In this document: positions 26,429 to 33,387 of the stretch, in pieces
How positions within the stretch are numbered: position 1 is the first letter of the stretch
Layout: each line of letters begins with the position of its first letter
NCBI GenBank assembly: GCA_026413755.1
Contig: JAOAKH010000001.1
Coordinates: forward strand, 96,210 to 139,693
DNA from: Acidilobaceae archaeon
GTDB lineage: Archaea; Thermoproteota; Thermoprotei_A; Sulfolobales; Acidilobaceae
Direction: 5' to 3'
DNA: 43,484 nucleotides
The notes under the pieces: model-generated
Told to the model about the DNA's origin: nothing
The model's input: the letters and a program-made list of their open reading frames with translations, nothing else
Databases searched by the model: none
Made by a program: the position numbers and the translations under genes

Positions 26429-27543
26429 CCCTTCAGCCCCCTCTTGTCCCAAGCTAGTAGCACGAGCTCGGCTATAGCTCCAGCGGCCGCGGGGGACAGC
26501 TGCACCGCGTAAAAGCTGTAGAGGGTCCTGTTCCCGGCAAGGAAGACAGACCAGTATGCGAGAGTTATCGCCGCGTAGAAGAGCGGGGAGCTGAGCCTCT
26601 GCTCCAGCCTCCCCCAGAGGCCCAGCAGGAGGGCGTAAACGCTGAAGGCCAGGGCTACCAGGTGCACTGCGGTGTTCACCTCCGCTAGCACAGGCCGGGG
26701 ATCGTAGGAGAAGACGAAGGGCGCCACGTTGAGTATCCAGCCGGAGGGGCTGGAGGAGGGAGGGCCGTCTGGGGGCCTGCTAGTGAGGTGCCACCTCACC
26801 GCTCCCACGGTCTCCTCCGCTATCCTCAGCGGCCCAAAGTGTGCCATGAGGGGGGCGTGGAGGAGGAGGGAGAGCGCTGCCGTAGCGATGGCGCCTATGG
26901 CGAGGAGCTTCAGCCTCTCTCTCCTGCCCTCCAGCCTATAGAGGTTCATCACGGACCCTAGCATCGTCCCTGCGCCGCTTATCTTCACGTTAAGGGAGAG
27001 CGCAGCTGCAAGGAGGGAGGGCAAGTAGTTGCCCCTTACCGCAAGGGCTATCGAGAGGGCGGTGAAGAAAGAGAGATATATGTCCAGCATTGCCACGCTC
27101 GCAGACCGAGCCACTATGGGGTCAGCCGCGAGGGCTATCGCCGCCACAGCGCCGGCCGCAGGCCCTGCGGGGTGGCGGGAGGAGGCGTATGCTGCATATA
27201 GCACCAGAGGCATGAGGCTCCCCAGCAGCACGCCGGGAAGCCTCCAGCAGAGGGGCTGGTCGCCGCAGAGGAGCATGCCGAGGGCTATAATGTACTTCCC
27301 GAGCGGCGGGTGCTCTAGGTTGTAGTAGTCCTCCCTCGTCTTCCCGCTGTACTCCCCCGGCTGCTCCAACCCGAAGACCCTTTCCAGCAGCCTCCTGGCG
27401 GAGTCCACGTAGTAGATCTCGTCTGTCACGTAGGCGCTGCCGTATGCGCCAGCGAGCGAGAAGGCCTCCAGGAAGACGAGGAGAGAGGAGGCGAGCGCTG
27501 CTAGAGCTGTCAGGAGGTAGTAAGCTATATGCAGTGCCCTCAA
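26425..27543 (-). CDS. PMT/ArnT-like membrane glycosyltransferase (GT-C fold)
   Basis: This 372-residue protein has about nine predicted membrane helices. The first extracytoplasmic loop carries DEIYYVDSARRLL (Asp41-Glu42), as in protein O-mannosyltransferases, and NLEHPPLGKYIIALG, which matches the E-H-P-P-L-x-K motif of the GT39/PMT group. It probably uses a polyprenyl-phosphate sugar to glycosylate proteins or lipids outside the membrane. The fused polyprenyl-phosphate-sugar synthase at 41661 could make its donor. TTG 27543 follows GAGGGAG. It is shorter than eukaryotic PMTs and lacks a MIR domain. Its stop overlaps the nitrilase-family start. Confidence 0.78.
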   Translation of the reverse strand: MRALHIAYYLLTALAALASSLLVFLEAFSLAGAYGSAYVTDEIYYVDSARRLLERVFGLEQPGEYSGKTREDYYNLEHPPLGKYIIALGMLLCGDQPLCWRLPGVLLGSLMPLVLYAAYASSRHPAGPAAGAVAAIALAADPIVARSASVAMLDIYLSFFTALSIALAVRGNYLPSLLAAALSLNVKISGAGTMLGSVMNLYRLEGRRERLKLLAIGAIATAALSLLLHAPLMAHFGPLRIAEETVGAVRWHLTSRPPDGPPSSSPSGWILNVAPFVFSYDPRPVLAEVNTAVHLVALAFSVYALLLGLWGRLEQRLSSPLFYAAITLAYWSVFLAGNRTLYSFYAVQLSPAAAGAIAELVLLAWDKRGLKG

Positions 27544-27596
27544 GCGATCTCCCTCAGGCGGGCCTCTTATTACCCTTATAGCCTCCTCCGCATTAG

Positions 27597-28184
27597 GTGA
27601 GGGGTTTGCAGGAGTGCAGGGCTAGGAAGGACTTCCTGAGGCACATAGCGAACAGGGTGTTCATGAACTACGCAGATAGGACCCCCGTGAGGTTAATGGA
27701 GGAAATAAAGGAGAGGCTCGCGAGGGGGGAGGACAAGTACAAGTTCAGCGTTTACGGCGGTAGCCCGGAGAGGCTTGCTGACTTCCTTTCCAGCGAGGAG
27801 TGGGCTGACATAGTTAAGTTCGCAAAGAACGTGGGGCTGAGCCCCCTCGTACAGGACATCTTGAAAAGGCTGGCAGAGGAGTACCGCGACTGCCCCCAGG
27901 TGGCCTCGAGGGCCCTCGAGGCCTTGAGCAAGCTGGAGAAGGGGACAGCGCCTGAGGAGCCAAAGATCACCCTGTCCCAGCTCGTGAACAAGCTAGAACT
28001 ATACGGCCTAAGGCCCGAGGTGGTGGAGAGGGAGGAGGGGAGCGTCATTATAGTTAGGGACGCCATAGTGAGCCTGGAGCTCTCCGTCTCGGAGGGGATG
28101 ATAAGCTACACAATTAGTAAGAGAGGGAAGGCCTCCACCTTCGAGGCCGTCCTCGCAGTTTTGCAAAAAGTGAGGGAGCTGTAG
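27597..28184 (+). CDS. Protein of unknown function
   Basis: This 195-residue soluble protein has a basic helical N-terminal half (about 10-105, with EEIKERLARGEDKYKF and SSEEWADIVKFAKNVG) and a C-terminal domain (about 118-195). The C-terminal part alternates strands and ends in a helix (SVIIVRDAIVSLELSV, then AVLAVLQKVREL). I do not recognise the family. GTG 27597 lies about 22 bases from a possible TATA (CTTATAGCC, 27575-27583), consistent with a leaderless transcript. The last 71 bases overlap the convergent flavoprotein gene. Codon use matches the neighbours, so it is probably a genuine gene. Confidence 0.65.
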   Translation: MRGLQECRARKDFLRHIANRVFMNYADRTPVRLMEEIKERLARGEDKYKFSVYGGSPERLADFLSSEEWADIVKFAKNVGLSPLVQDILKRLAEEYRDCPQVASRALEALSKLEKGTAPEEPKITLSQLVNKLELYGLRPEVVEREEGSVIIVRDAIVSLELSVSEGMISYTISKRGKASTFEAVLAVLQKVREL

Positions 28185-29166
28185 CGGGGAGAAGGGAGAG
28201 GAGCCTCTGGAACGTTAACTCTGTCCTCAGCCAGCTCTCCCAGAGGGCCTTCGGCGCGTTCGTAATGGCCTCCTTTGCCACGGCGTAGGGGAGGGAGCCC
28301 AGGAGGTCAAGGAGGAGCGCAGAGGCCATCACCTCGTTCGCGAACCTCCCCGTTAGCTGGGCATACTTCTGCAGAGCTCCGCTCCCCCTCTCGAGGGCCT
28401 CCGCAAGGGCCGCGGCGCTGTAAAGGGCCATCCTGTTCCCTTCCCCGTTCAGCCTTCCCACGAAGCCGGCCGCCTCCCCCACGAGGAAGGAGCTCCCCTC
28501 CTTGAGCTTTATAGGCCTCCAGAGGGCTATTGGGGCTGCTGCCGACTTGATCACCTCCAGCCTCCCGAACCTTTTCTCAAAACGCTTTACTGCCAGCTGC
28601 CTCAGGAGCGCAGCGCTCCTCCAGGAATCGAAGCCCACCCCGAGGTTAACGAGCCTCCCGTCATCGTCCAGCGGGAAGACCCAGTAGGTGCCCCTCCTCC
28701 TAAGCGTGAGATCTAGGGAGACCTCCCTCGGCTCCCACTTCGTCTTTGCCACTATAACAACGGCGTTAGTGAGCTCCTCCCTCCTTGCCGCAAAGGGTCC
28801 CCTGGCGTCCACGAGCGTCGCTCCTTGGGACTTTCCGTACTTCAGCACAGCCCCTTCCGCTGCTGCCATCTCCCTTAGCGCCTCCACGAGCTTCTCTTTG
28901 TTAACTATGGTCCAGGGAGGGGGCTTGAGGCTGAGGTACGCTACTTCTTCCCCTTCTAGCATTATGGAGAAGCCCTTTGGCTTAGAGAGCTCGCTCTCCG
29001 TGGCCCTGACTACCCTATTGCTGAGCTCCTTAAGGGCCATGGCATCCCCGCAGGCCTTGAAGTATCTCTTGCTCAGGTCGTAGCCCTCCACTACGAAGCC
29101 CCTCGAGGCTAGCAGGTACGCGAGGAAGGAGCCGCTTACGCCCAGGCCGAGCACCCTCACCTTCAA
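28114..29166 (-). CDS. Geranylgeranyl-reductase-family FAD-dependent oxidoreductase
   Basis: The 350-residue flavoprotein begins with the FAD Rossmann motif VLGLGVSGSFLAYLLA and an acidic strand-2 end (EGYD). The family motifs KACGDAM (usual form KxCG), YWVFPLDD...VNLGVG and the second FAD contact LVGEAAGFVGRLNGEG are all present. In archaea such enzymes saturate the double bonds of archaeal lipids or of respiratory quinones. It is shorter than the main lipid reductase and may be a paralogue acting on quinones or polyprenols. TTG 29166 is the first supported start. It overlaps the convergent unknown gene by 71 bases at the 3' end. Confidence 0.82.
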   Translation of the reverse strand: MKVRVLGLGVSGSFLAYLLASRGFVVEGYDLSKRYFKACGDAMALKELSNRVVRATESELSKPKGFSIMLEGEEVAYLSLKPPPWTIVNKEKLVEALREMAAAEGAVLKYGKSQGATLVDARGPFAARREELTNAVVIVAKTKWEPREVSLDLTLRRRGTYWVFPLDDDGRLVNLGVGFDSWRSAALLRQLAVKRFEKRFGRLEVIKSAAAPIALWRPIKLKEGSSFLVGEAAGFVGRLNGEGNRMALYSAAALAEALERGSGALQKYAQLTGRFANEVMASALLLDLLGSLPYAVAKEAITNAPKALWESWLRTELTFQRLLSLLPATAPSLFAKLRGRPRRWRPSLSY

Positions 29167-29217
29167 TAGGGCTCCCCGACGTGAGAGTCCGGGAGGGCTT
29201 ATCTAAGGGGAGATGGC

Positions 29218-29655
29218 ATGCCCGTGAGGCTGCTCGTTGAGGCTTCCAGGAGCAGGAGCGGGCTACACGCAGAGAGGAAGATAGCGTTGATAGTGAGCAG
29301 CGATGGGAAGGTGAGGGAGGCCTCAGGGGAGACAAGGCCTGTCAAGCCCCTGTATGCGGTAGGGGAGGCGAGGGAGGTGGAGGCAGAGGTAGGGGAGGGG
29401 GAGCTGGCAGTGCAAGTGAGGCTAGTAAGGGGGCCTAGGGGGAGAGTGAGGGGATATGTGGCAGTAATAGATAGAGAGGGGAGGGAGCTCTACCGCACGG
29501 TCCTCCGGAAGAGGAAGGTGAGGCCCAGCAGGGGCGATGAGCGCTACCACAGGGCGGTGGAGCTGGCTCTGGAGTACCTCTCTATAGCTAAGTATCTACG
29601 AAGTTATAAGCCCTCTAGTCGCTCGGGCTCAGCGCGGCCCCACGAGGAAGGCTAG
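29218..29655 (+). CDS. Small basic protein of unknown function
   Basis: This 145-residue, strongly charged protein is mostly strands (about residues 1-100, for example IALIVSSDGKV and YVAVIDREGREL). A helix and a basic, serine-rich tail (about 125-145) follow. ATG 29218 has GGGGAG eight bases upstream. The tail may be disordered. It is divergent from the flavoprotein gene with a 51-base gap. I do not recognise a family. AGG/GTG-rich coding and a clear ribosome-binding site support a real gene. Confidence 0.6.
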   Translation: MPVRLLVEASRSRSGLHAERKIALIVSSDGKVREASGETRPVKPLYAVGEAREVEAEVGEGELAVQVRLVRGPRGRVRGYVAVIDREGRELYRTVLRKRKVRPSRGDERYHRAVELALEYLSIAKYLRSYKPSSRSGSARPHEEG

Positions 29656-29716
29656 AGCTGGCATCGCTGCTCCAGAACGATATCCTCCTCACGCGACGGC
29701 ACCGTTTTCTCTAGCT

Positions 29717-29724
29717 CTTATAGG
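29717..29724 (+). promoter_or_regulatory. TATA element of the coiled-coil surface protein gene
   Basis: CTTATAGG is followed by a predicted start of transcription near 29743. This lies just before the ATG at 29757 and after the in-frame ATG at 29733, so the later start is preferred. Confidence 0.45.
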
Positions 29725-29756
29725 CTCCAAACATGGGGCGGGAGGAGGCGGTCGGC

Positions 29757-31034
29757 ATGAGGGGCTTAGCGCTCTTGAGCTTGGCGCTGCTGCTCTCTGC
29801 CCTCCCGGCAGAGGCGCTGGCGTTAAGGTTAGCTGTAGATCCAGACAACGTCTCGATAACGGGGCCTCTAGTGAGCGTCAACCTAAGGCTGAGCACGGGG
29901 GGAGGAGTCACGACGTGGAGGACTGTGGACGAGGGGAGAGAAAGGGACATGACGGAGCTTGCCTACCCGTTGCCCTCCCTCGTCATCAGCGCCTTCACGA
30001 GAAACGTTACGGGGAGGTACTCTTTCGTCCTCGACAACAGAGCCTTCACGGCTGCCCTCCCCACCGTGACATACCTGCCTTGGAGAGCGGAGGTAGCGGT
30101 CAACAGCAGCGAGCTCATCGTTATTAACATGAGCCCCAGCGAGGAAGCGCAGAGGGACATAAGCCCCTTGAGGCTCACTGTAACCGTAAAGGCCCGGCTC
30201 TGGAGCCCAGCGCTCGAGTACTACGTTACCTTCGAGAACCCCTCCTCGGAGAGCGTCACGCTCAGGGGCCCATATAGAGGTCCGCTCGTGTACCTCATAG
30301 TCTACACTAGCGAGCCAGCCAAGTGGGCAGGGATCGTGGTAGACACCGGCACAGACAGGCTCAGGGCTCAGGTGTTTAACGGCACGGCGGGCATGAGGTT
30401 CACGGTGGAGGCAGACGCGATAGCCCTCGCGCTGTTCGAAGACCCAAAGAACCCCAAGAGCCTTAGGCAGGTGGTGGGCATAGAGCCGCTCAGGCCGAAG
30501 AGCCTCTTCGTGAACTTCAGCAGGGGCCTGAGGCTAGGGGACGCCACGATAGGCAACGCCGTGGCTATGCTGATTTCTACTCAGGAGGTCACCTTGGCCC
30601 CCGAGGAGAGCTTCACCATGGCCTTCCGCGTCTCGTATTTGCCTTATAACCCCGTGATCCTCTCGATGGCGGGCCTCGACGCGGCTGCTATCGTCGCAAG
30701 CAGGGGCCACCTGACTAACATTACGACGCTGGCCTACAGGGATCCCCTCAAGTCCATGGCGGAGCTCAGGGCAGAGGTAGAGGGTCTCAGCAGAGAGGTG
30801 GACAAGCTGAAGGCAAGGATAGGGGAGCTGGAGGGGCTGAAAAGCTATTTAGAGAACGAGATGAAGATAAAGGACAAGGAGATAGCGGACCTGAGGAGCA
30901 GCCTAGCTGGGAAGAACACGATCTCCCTTGGGCTGCTGGTGCTAGGCCTCGTGCTAGGCCTCGTGGGAGGCCTCGTGGCCGCGAGAGGGAGGGAAGCTGT
31001 GACAAGGGAGGTGCCTAAGAAGAAGAGGGGCTAG
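29757..31034 (+). CDS. Secreted coiled-coil membrane-anchored protein with SlaB-like architecture
   Basis: The protein of about 425 residues has a signal peptide (1 to about 22), a beta-strand-rich ectodomain (about 23-335) with multiple N-x-S/T sites, and a heptad-patterned coiled coil (about 340-390, AELRAEVEGLSREVDKLKA onward). It ends with a single glycine/leucine-rich transmembrane helix (LVLGLVLGLVGGLVA) and a basic tail. This is the layout of SlaB, the S-layer membrane stalk of Sulfolobales, although I cannot show sequence homology. Start ATG 29757 has GGGAGGAGG upstream. Alternative roles are a generic surface adhesin or a chaperone-type anchor. The stop shares CTAG with the convergent PrpD-like gene. 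Confidence 0.7.
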   Translation: MRGLALLSLALLLSALPAEALALRLAVDPDNVSITGPLVSVNLRLSTGGGVTTWRTVDEGRERDMTELAYPLPSLVISAFTRNVTGRYSFVLDNRAFTAALPTVTYLPWRAEVAVNSSELIVINMSPSEEAQRDISPLRLTVTVKARLWSPALEYYVTFENPSSESVTLRGPYRGPLVYLIVYTSEPAKWAGIVVDTGTDRLRAQVFNGTAGMRFTVEADAIALALFEDPKNPKSLRQVVGIEPLRPKSLFVNFSRGLRLGDATIGNAVAMLISTQEVTLAPEESFTMAFRVSYLPYNPVILSMAGLDAAAIVASRGHLTNITTLAYRDPLKSMAELRAEVEGLSREVDKLKARIGELEGLKSYLENEMKIKDKEIADLRSSLAGKNTISLGLLVLGLVLGLVGGLVAARGREAVTREVPKKKRG

Positions 31035-32383
31035 AAGATCCTGAGCCTCCTGGCTAGGCTGCCCACGCTGTCCAGCCTCTCTAGGCTCCAGGCGAGGGAG
31101 AGGAACTCTTCCCCCCCAGCCACCCTCTCCTTCAGAAGCCTCCAGAACTTCCTCTCCACCCCCTCCTTACTCAGCGGGTTCATGAAGTGCCCCGGCGGGT
31201 AGACGCTCTCCTCTGCCGCGCTCCTCCCGTCCTTTAGCTTCACCTCCACCCTGTTAGGTATCCCCTTCGGGTAGACCTCATCGTACTTTGGGTCCACCTC
31301 GACCCTTGTCCTCCTCATGACCTCCCTCACGTCCTTCGCCAGGAACCTCTGGGGGCTGAAGCTCTCCACCCACACGTCTCCGTCGAGCAGCGCCGCAGCT
31401 ACTATGTATGGGAGGCTGTGGTCAGCAGTCTCCCTTGTCTTTGGGTCCCACTTCTCTGGGTCCTCCGCTATGATCTTGTAGCTAACTGTGAAGGTCTTGA
31501 TCTCCACGGACTCAACCTCCTCTGCCCTTATGGGCCCCAGCCTCTCCCTCACCCTTATGGCCGCCTCGACGGCGCTCATGGAGTGGTACTCGACGGGCCA
31601 GTTCTTTATGCTGTTCTCCATGACCTTCAGCGGCTTGCCGAACTGTATGTCGAAGGGTTCTTTGGAGATCACGTTGAAGAACCCGAACTTTCCCTCGAAG
31701 ACAGGAGAGGGCCCCGTCATGCCCAGGGAGGCCAGAAGGGCCGCCAGCAGCCCTTCCTTTGCAGCGTTTGCAGCAGCGCAGGCCTTCCACATGCTTATCT
31801 CCCCCGCCCTCGTCTGCCGCAGCGCTGGCGCTATCGTGGTAGCTATGTTGATGGCATGCTCCGTGGCCTCCTCGCCGAGCCCTAGCACCTTAGCTACTCC
31901 CGCAGCAGCCCCTATCGCTATGTACGTCACGTGGTCGAAACCCTTCCCCCTCACGCTGAACGCATCTGCTAGCCTGCTAGCTATCTCGTAAGCCACGGCC
32001 ATCCCCTCCAGAAGCCTCTTGCCATCTGCGTCGGCAGCCTCCGCGGCGGCCAGTAGGGCGGGGATCATGTCGCTGGGGTGGAGGGCCTCCTTCGAGAGGT
32101 ACGTGTCGTTAAAGTCCAAGTACCTCACCGCGCAGGCGTTAGCGAAGGCCGCCTGCTCCAGGAAGCCCCTCCTGCCTGTCCCCCAGATCGTTGCAGAGAG
32201 CTGTTGGGAGGCTGTGAGCTCGGCCAGCTGCCTAGCTACCCTTACTGGCCCCTCGTGGAAGGCAGCCAGCGCCACTGCAAAACTATCTACCACCCTTTTC
32301 TTGAGCTCCTCCGCCTCCTCTGTGCTAATTTCCTTGTAGCTGAAGGAGGAGGCCCACTCCGCTATCTTCTTCGAGAGCCTCAT
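31031..32383 (-). CDS. MmgE/PrpD family protein
   Basis: The 450-residue protein matches the MmgE/PrpD (2-methylcitrate dehydratase) family, with a helical N-terminal domain (VVDSFAVALAA, then RYLDFNDTYLSKEALHPSD) and the central KMWKACAAANAA-like segment (EISMWKACAAANAA). The sequence WPVEYHSMSAVEAAI and the C-terminal NRVEVKLKDG are also typical. PrpD dehydrates 2-methylcitrate in propionate use, but the family includes cis-aconitate decarboxylase and uncharacterised archaeal members. No prpB/prpC neighbour is present, so the substrate is open. ATG 32383 is the natural start. Confidence 0.85.
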   Translation of the reverse strand: MRLSKKIAEWASSFSYKEISTEEAEELKKRVVDSFAVALAAFHEGPVRVARQLAELTASQQLSATIWGTGRRGFLEQAAFANACAVRYLDFNDTYLSKEALHPSDMIPALLAAAEAADADGKRLLEGMAVAYEIASRLADAFSVRGKGFDHVTYIAIGAAAGVAKVLGLGEEATEHAINIATTIAPALRQTRAGEISMWKACAAANAAKEGLLAALLASLGMTGPSPVFEGKFGFFNVISKEPFDIQFGKPLKVMENSIKNWPVEYHSMSAVEAAIRVRERLGPIRAEEVESVEIKTFTVSYKIIAEDPEKWDPKTRETADHSLPYIVAAALLDGDVWVESFSPQRFLAKDVREVMRRTRVEVDPKYDEVYPKGIPNRVEVKLKDGRSAAEESVYPPGHFMNPLSKEGVERKFWRLLKERVAGGEEFLSLAWSLERLDSVGSLARRLRIF

Positions 32384-32430
32384 GGGCGTCGCCGCTTAAG
32401 GGGCGGCGAGAAGAAATATAATAGGGGACC

Positions 32431-33387
32431 ATGAGCCTTAGAAAGTACCCTTTCCTTGCAGACCCTAGGGACGTCGCTGCTGCCACCTTCCAGAGCCATA
32501 ACGCCCTAGAGGAGGCGGCCTCGGAGCTCTTCGAGATATGCGTGAGGAGGCTAGAAGCCATAGCCAGAGGGGAGGCATATGAGGCGAGGGGAGCAGAGGA
32601 GGAGGTGCTCTCCTTCTGGCTCTCCCTTATGGCGCTCAGGGAGGCGGGCAGCACGAGGCTGCTGGAGAGGGCGCTGAGAAGGGAGGGGGAGAGGCTCTAC
32701 GCGTTGCTGGAGGGCGCTAGCCTGGAGGAGCTGGTGGGGCTGGCGAGCGCCATGGGGGCTGAGGTGAAGCGGGAGGCGCTGGAGATCCCCTGGGCGATAC
32801 AGAGGGGCAAGGAGGTAAGGATAAGGCTAGAGGTAGCCATAAGCGCCCCCAGCTACCTCTCCCTCGTGGCGGGCACGCGGGAGGAGAGGCTGAAGCTAGT
32901 TAACTCCTTCCTCCTTGGCGGCTGGGTGTACATGGACGCGAGGCTGCTCAGGCTCTTCCTCAAGGAGGCGCTGCCGAGGTATTTGCTAAGGAGGCTGAGG
33001 GAGCTGGAGCCGCCGGAGGGCAGGTTCATAGAGCTCGTGATGAAGGCCAGGGCGCTGGAGGCAAGGGAGGCGGGGGTTAGGGAGGAGCTCTTCCCGAAGT
33101 GTATAGTGGACCTGCTGGCTAAGGCCCGCGTCTCTGTGCCCTCAGACGAAGAGGTGTTCGTGATCCTTTCCTTCCTAAGGGCCATAGGAGCTCCCTCAGC
33201 ATACGTGGAGGAGCTGCTGAGGGAGACAGGCCTGGGGGCTGGGAGGGAGGGGGTGATAGCTGCAGCCCTCGCCAGACTCGAGGTCTCTCCATACTCCTGC
33301 AAGGAGCTCAAGGAGAGGGGGATGTGCGAGTGCGAAGAGGACCTAGTTAAGGAGTACCTCAGGGCCCTTCGGAAGGCCTCGCGCTGA
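32431..33387 (+). CDS. priL: DNA primase large subunit PriL
   Basis: The 318-residue protein starts with the conserved KYPFL and ends with the iron-sulfur domain. The four cluster cysteines are in FPKCIVDLLA, SPYSCKELKERGMC and the following EC. The YSC-x(4-7)-G-(L/M)-C pattern is the archaeal/eukaryotic PriL signature. It partners the catalytic small subunit PriS, not in the window, to make primers for replication. The AT-rich AAATATAAT (32414-32422) just before ATG 32431 serves as promoter. Its last 29 bases overlap the convergent methyltransferase gene. The length is slightly shorter than most homologues. Confidence 0.85.
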   Translation: MSLRKYPFLADPRDVAAATFQSHNALEEAASELFEICVRRLEAIARGEAYEARGAEEEVLSFWLSLMALREAGSTRLLERALRREGERLYALLEGASLEELVGLASAMGAEVKREALEIPWAIQRGKEVRIRLEVAISAPSYLSLVAGTREERLKLVNSFLLGGWVYMDARLLRLFLKEALPRYLLRRLRELEPPEGRFIELVMKARALEAREAGVREELFPKCIVDLLAKARVSVPSDEEVFVILSFLRAIGAPSAYVEELLRETGLGAGREGVIAAALARLEVSPYSCKELKERGMCECEEDLVKEYLRALRKASR

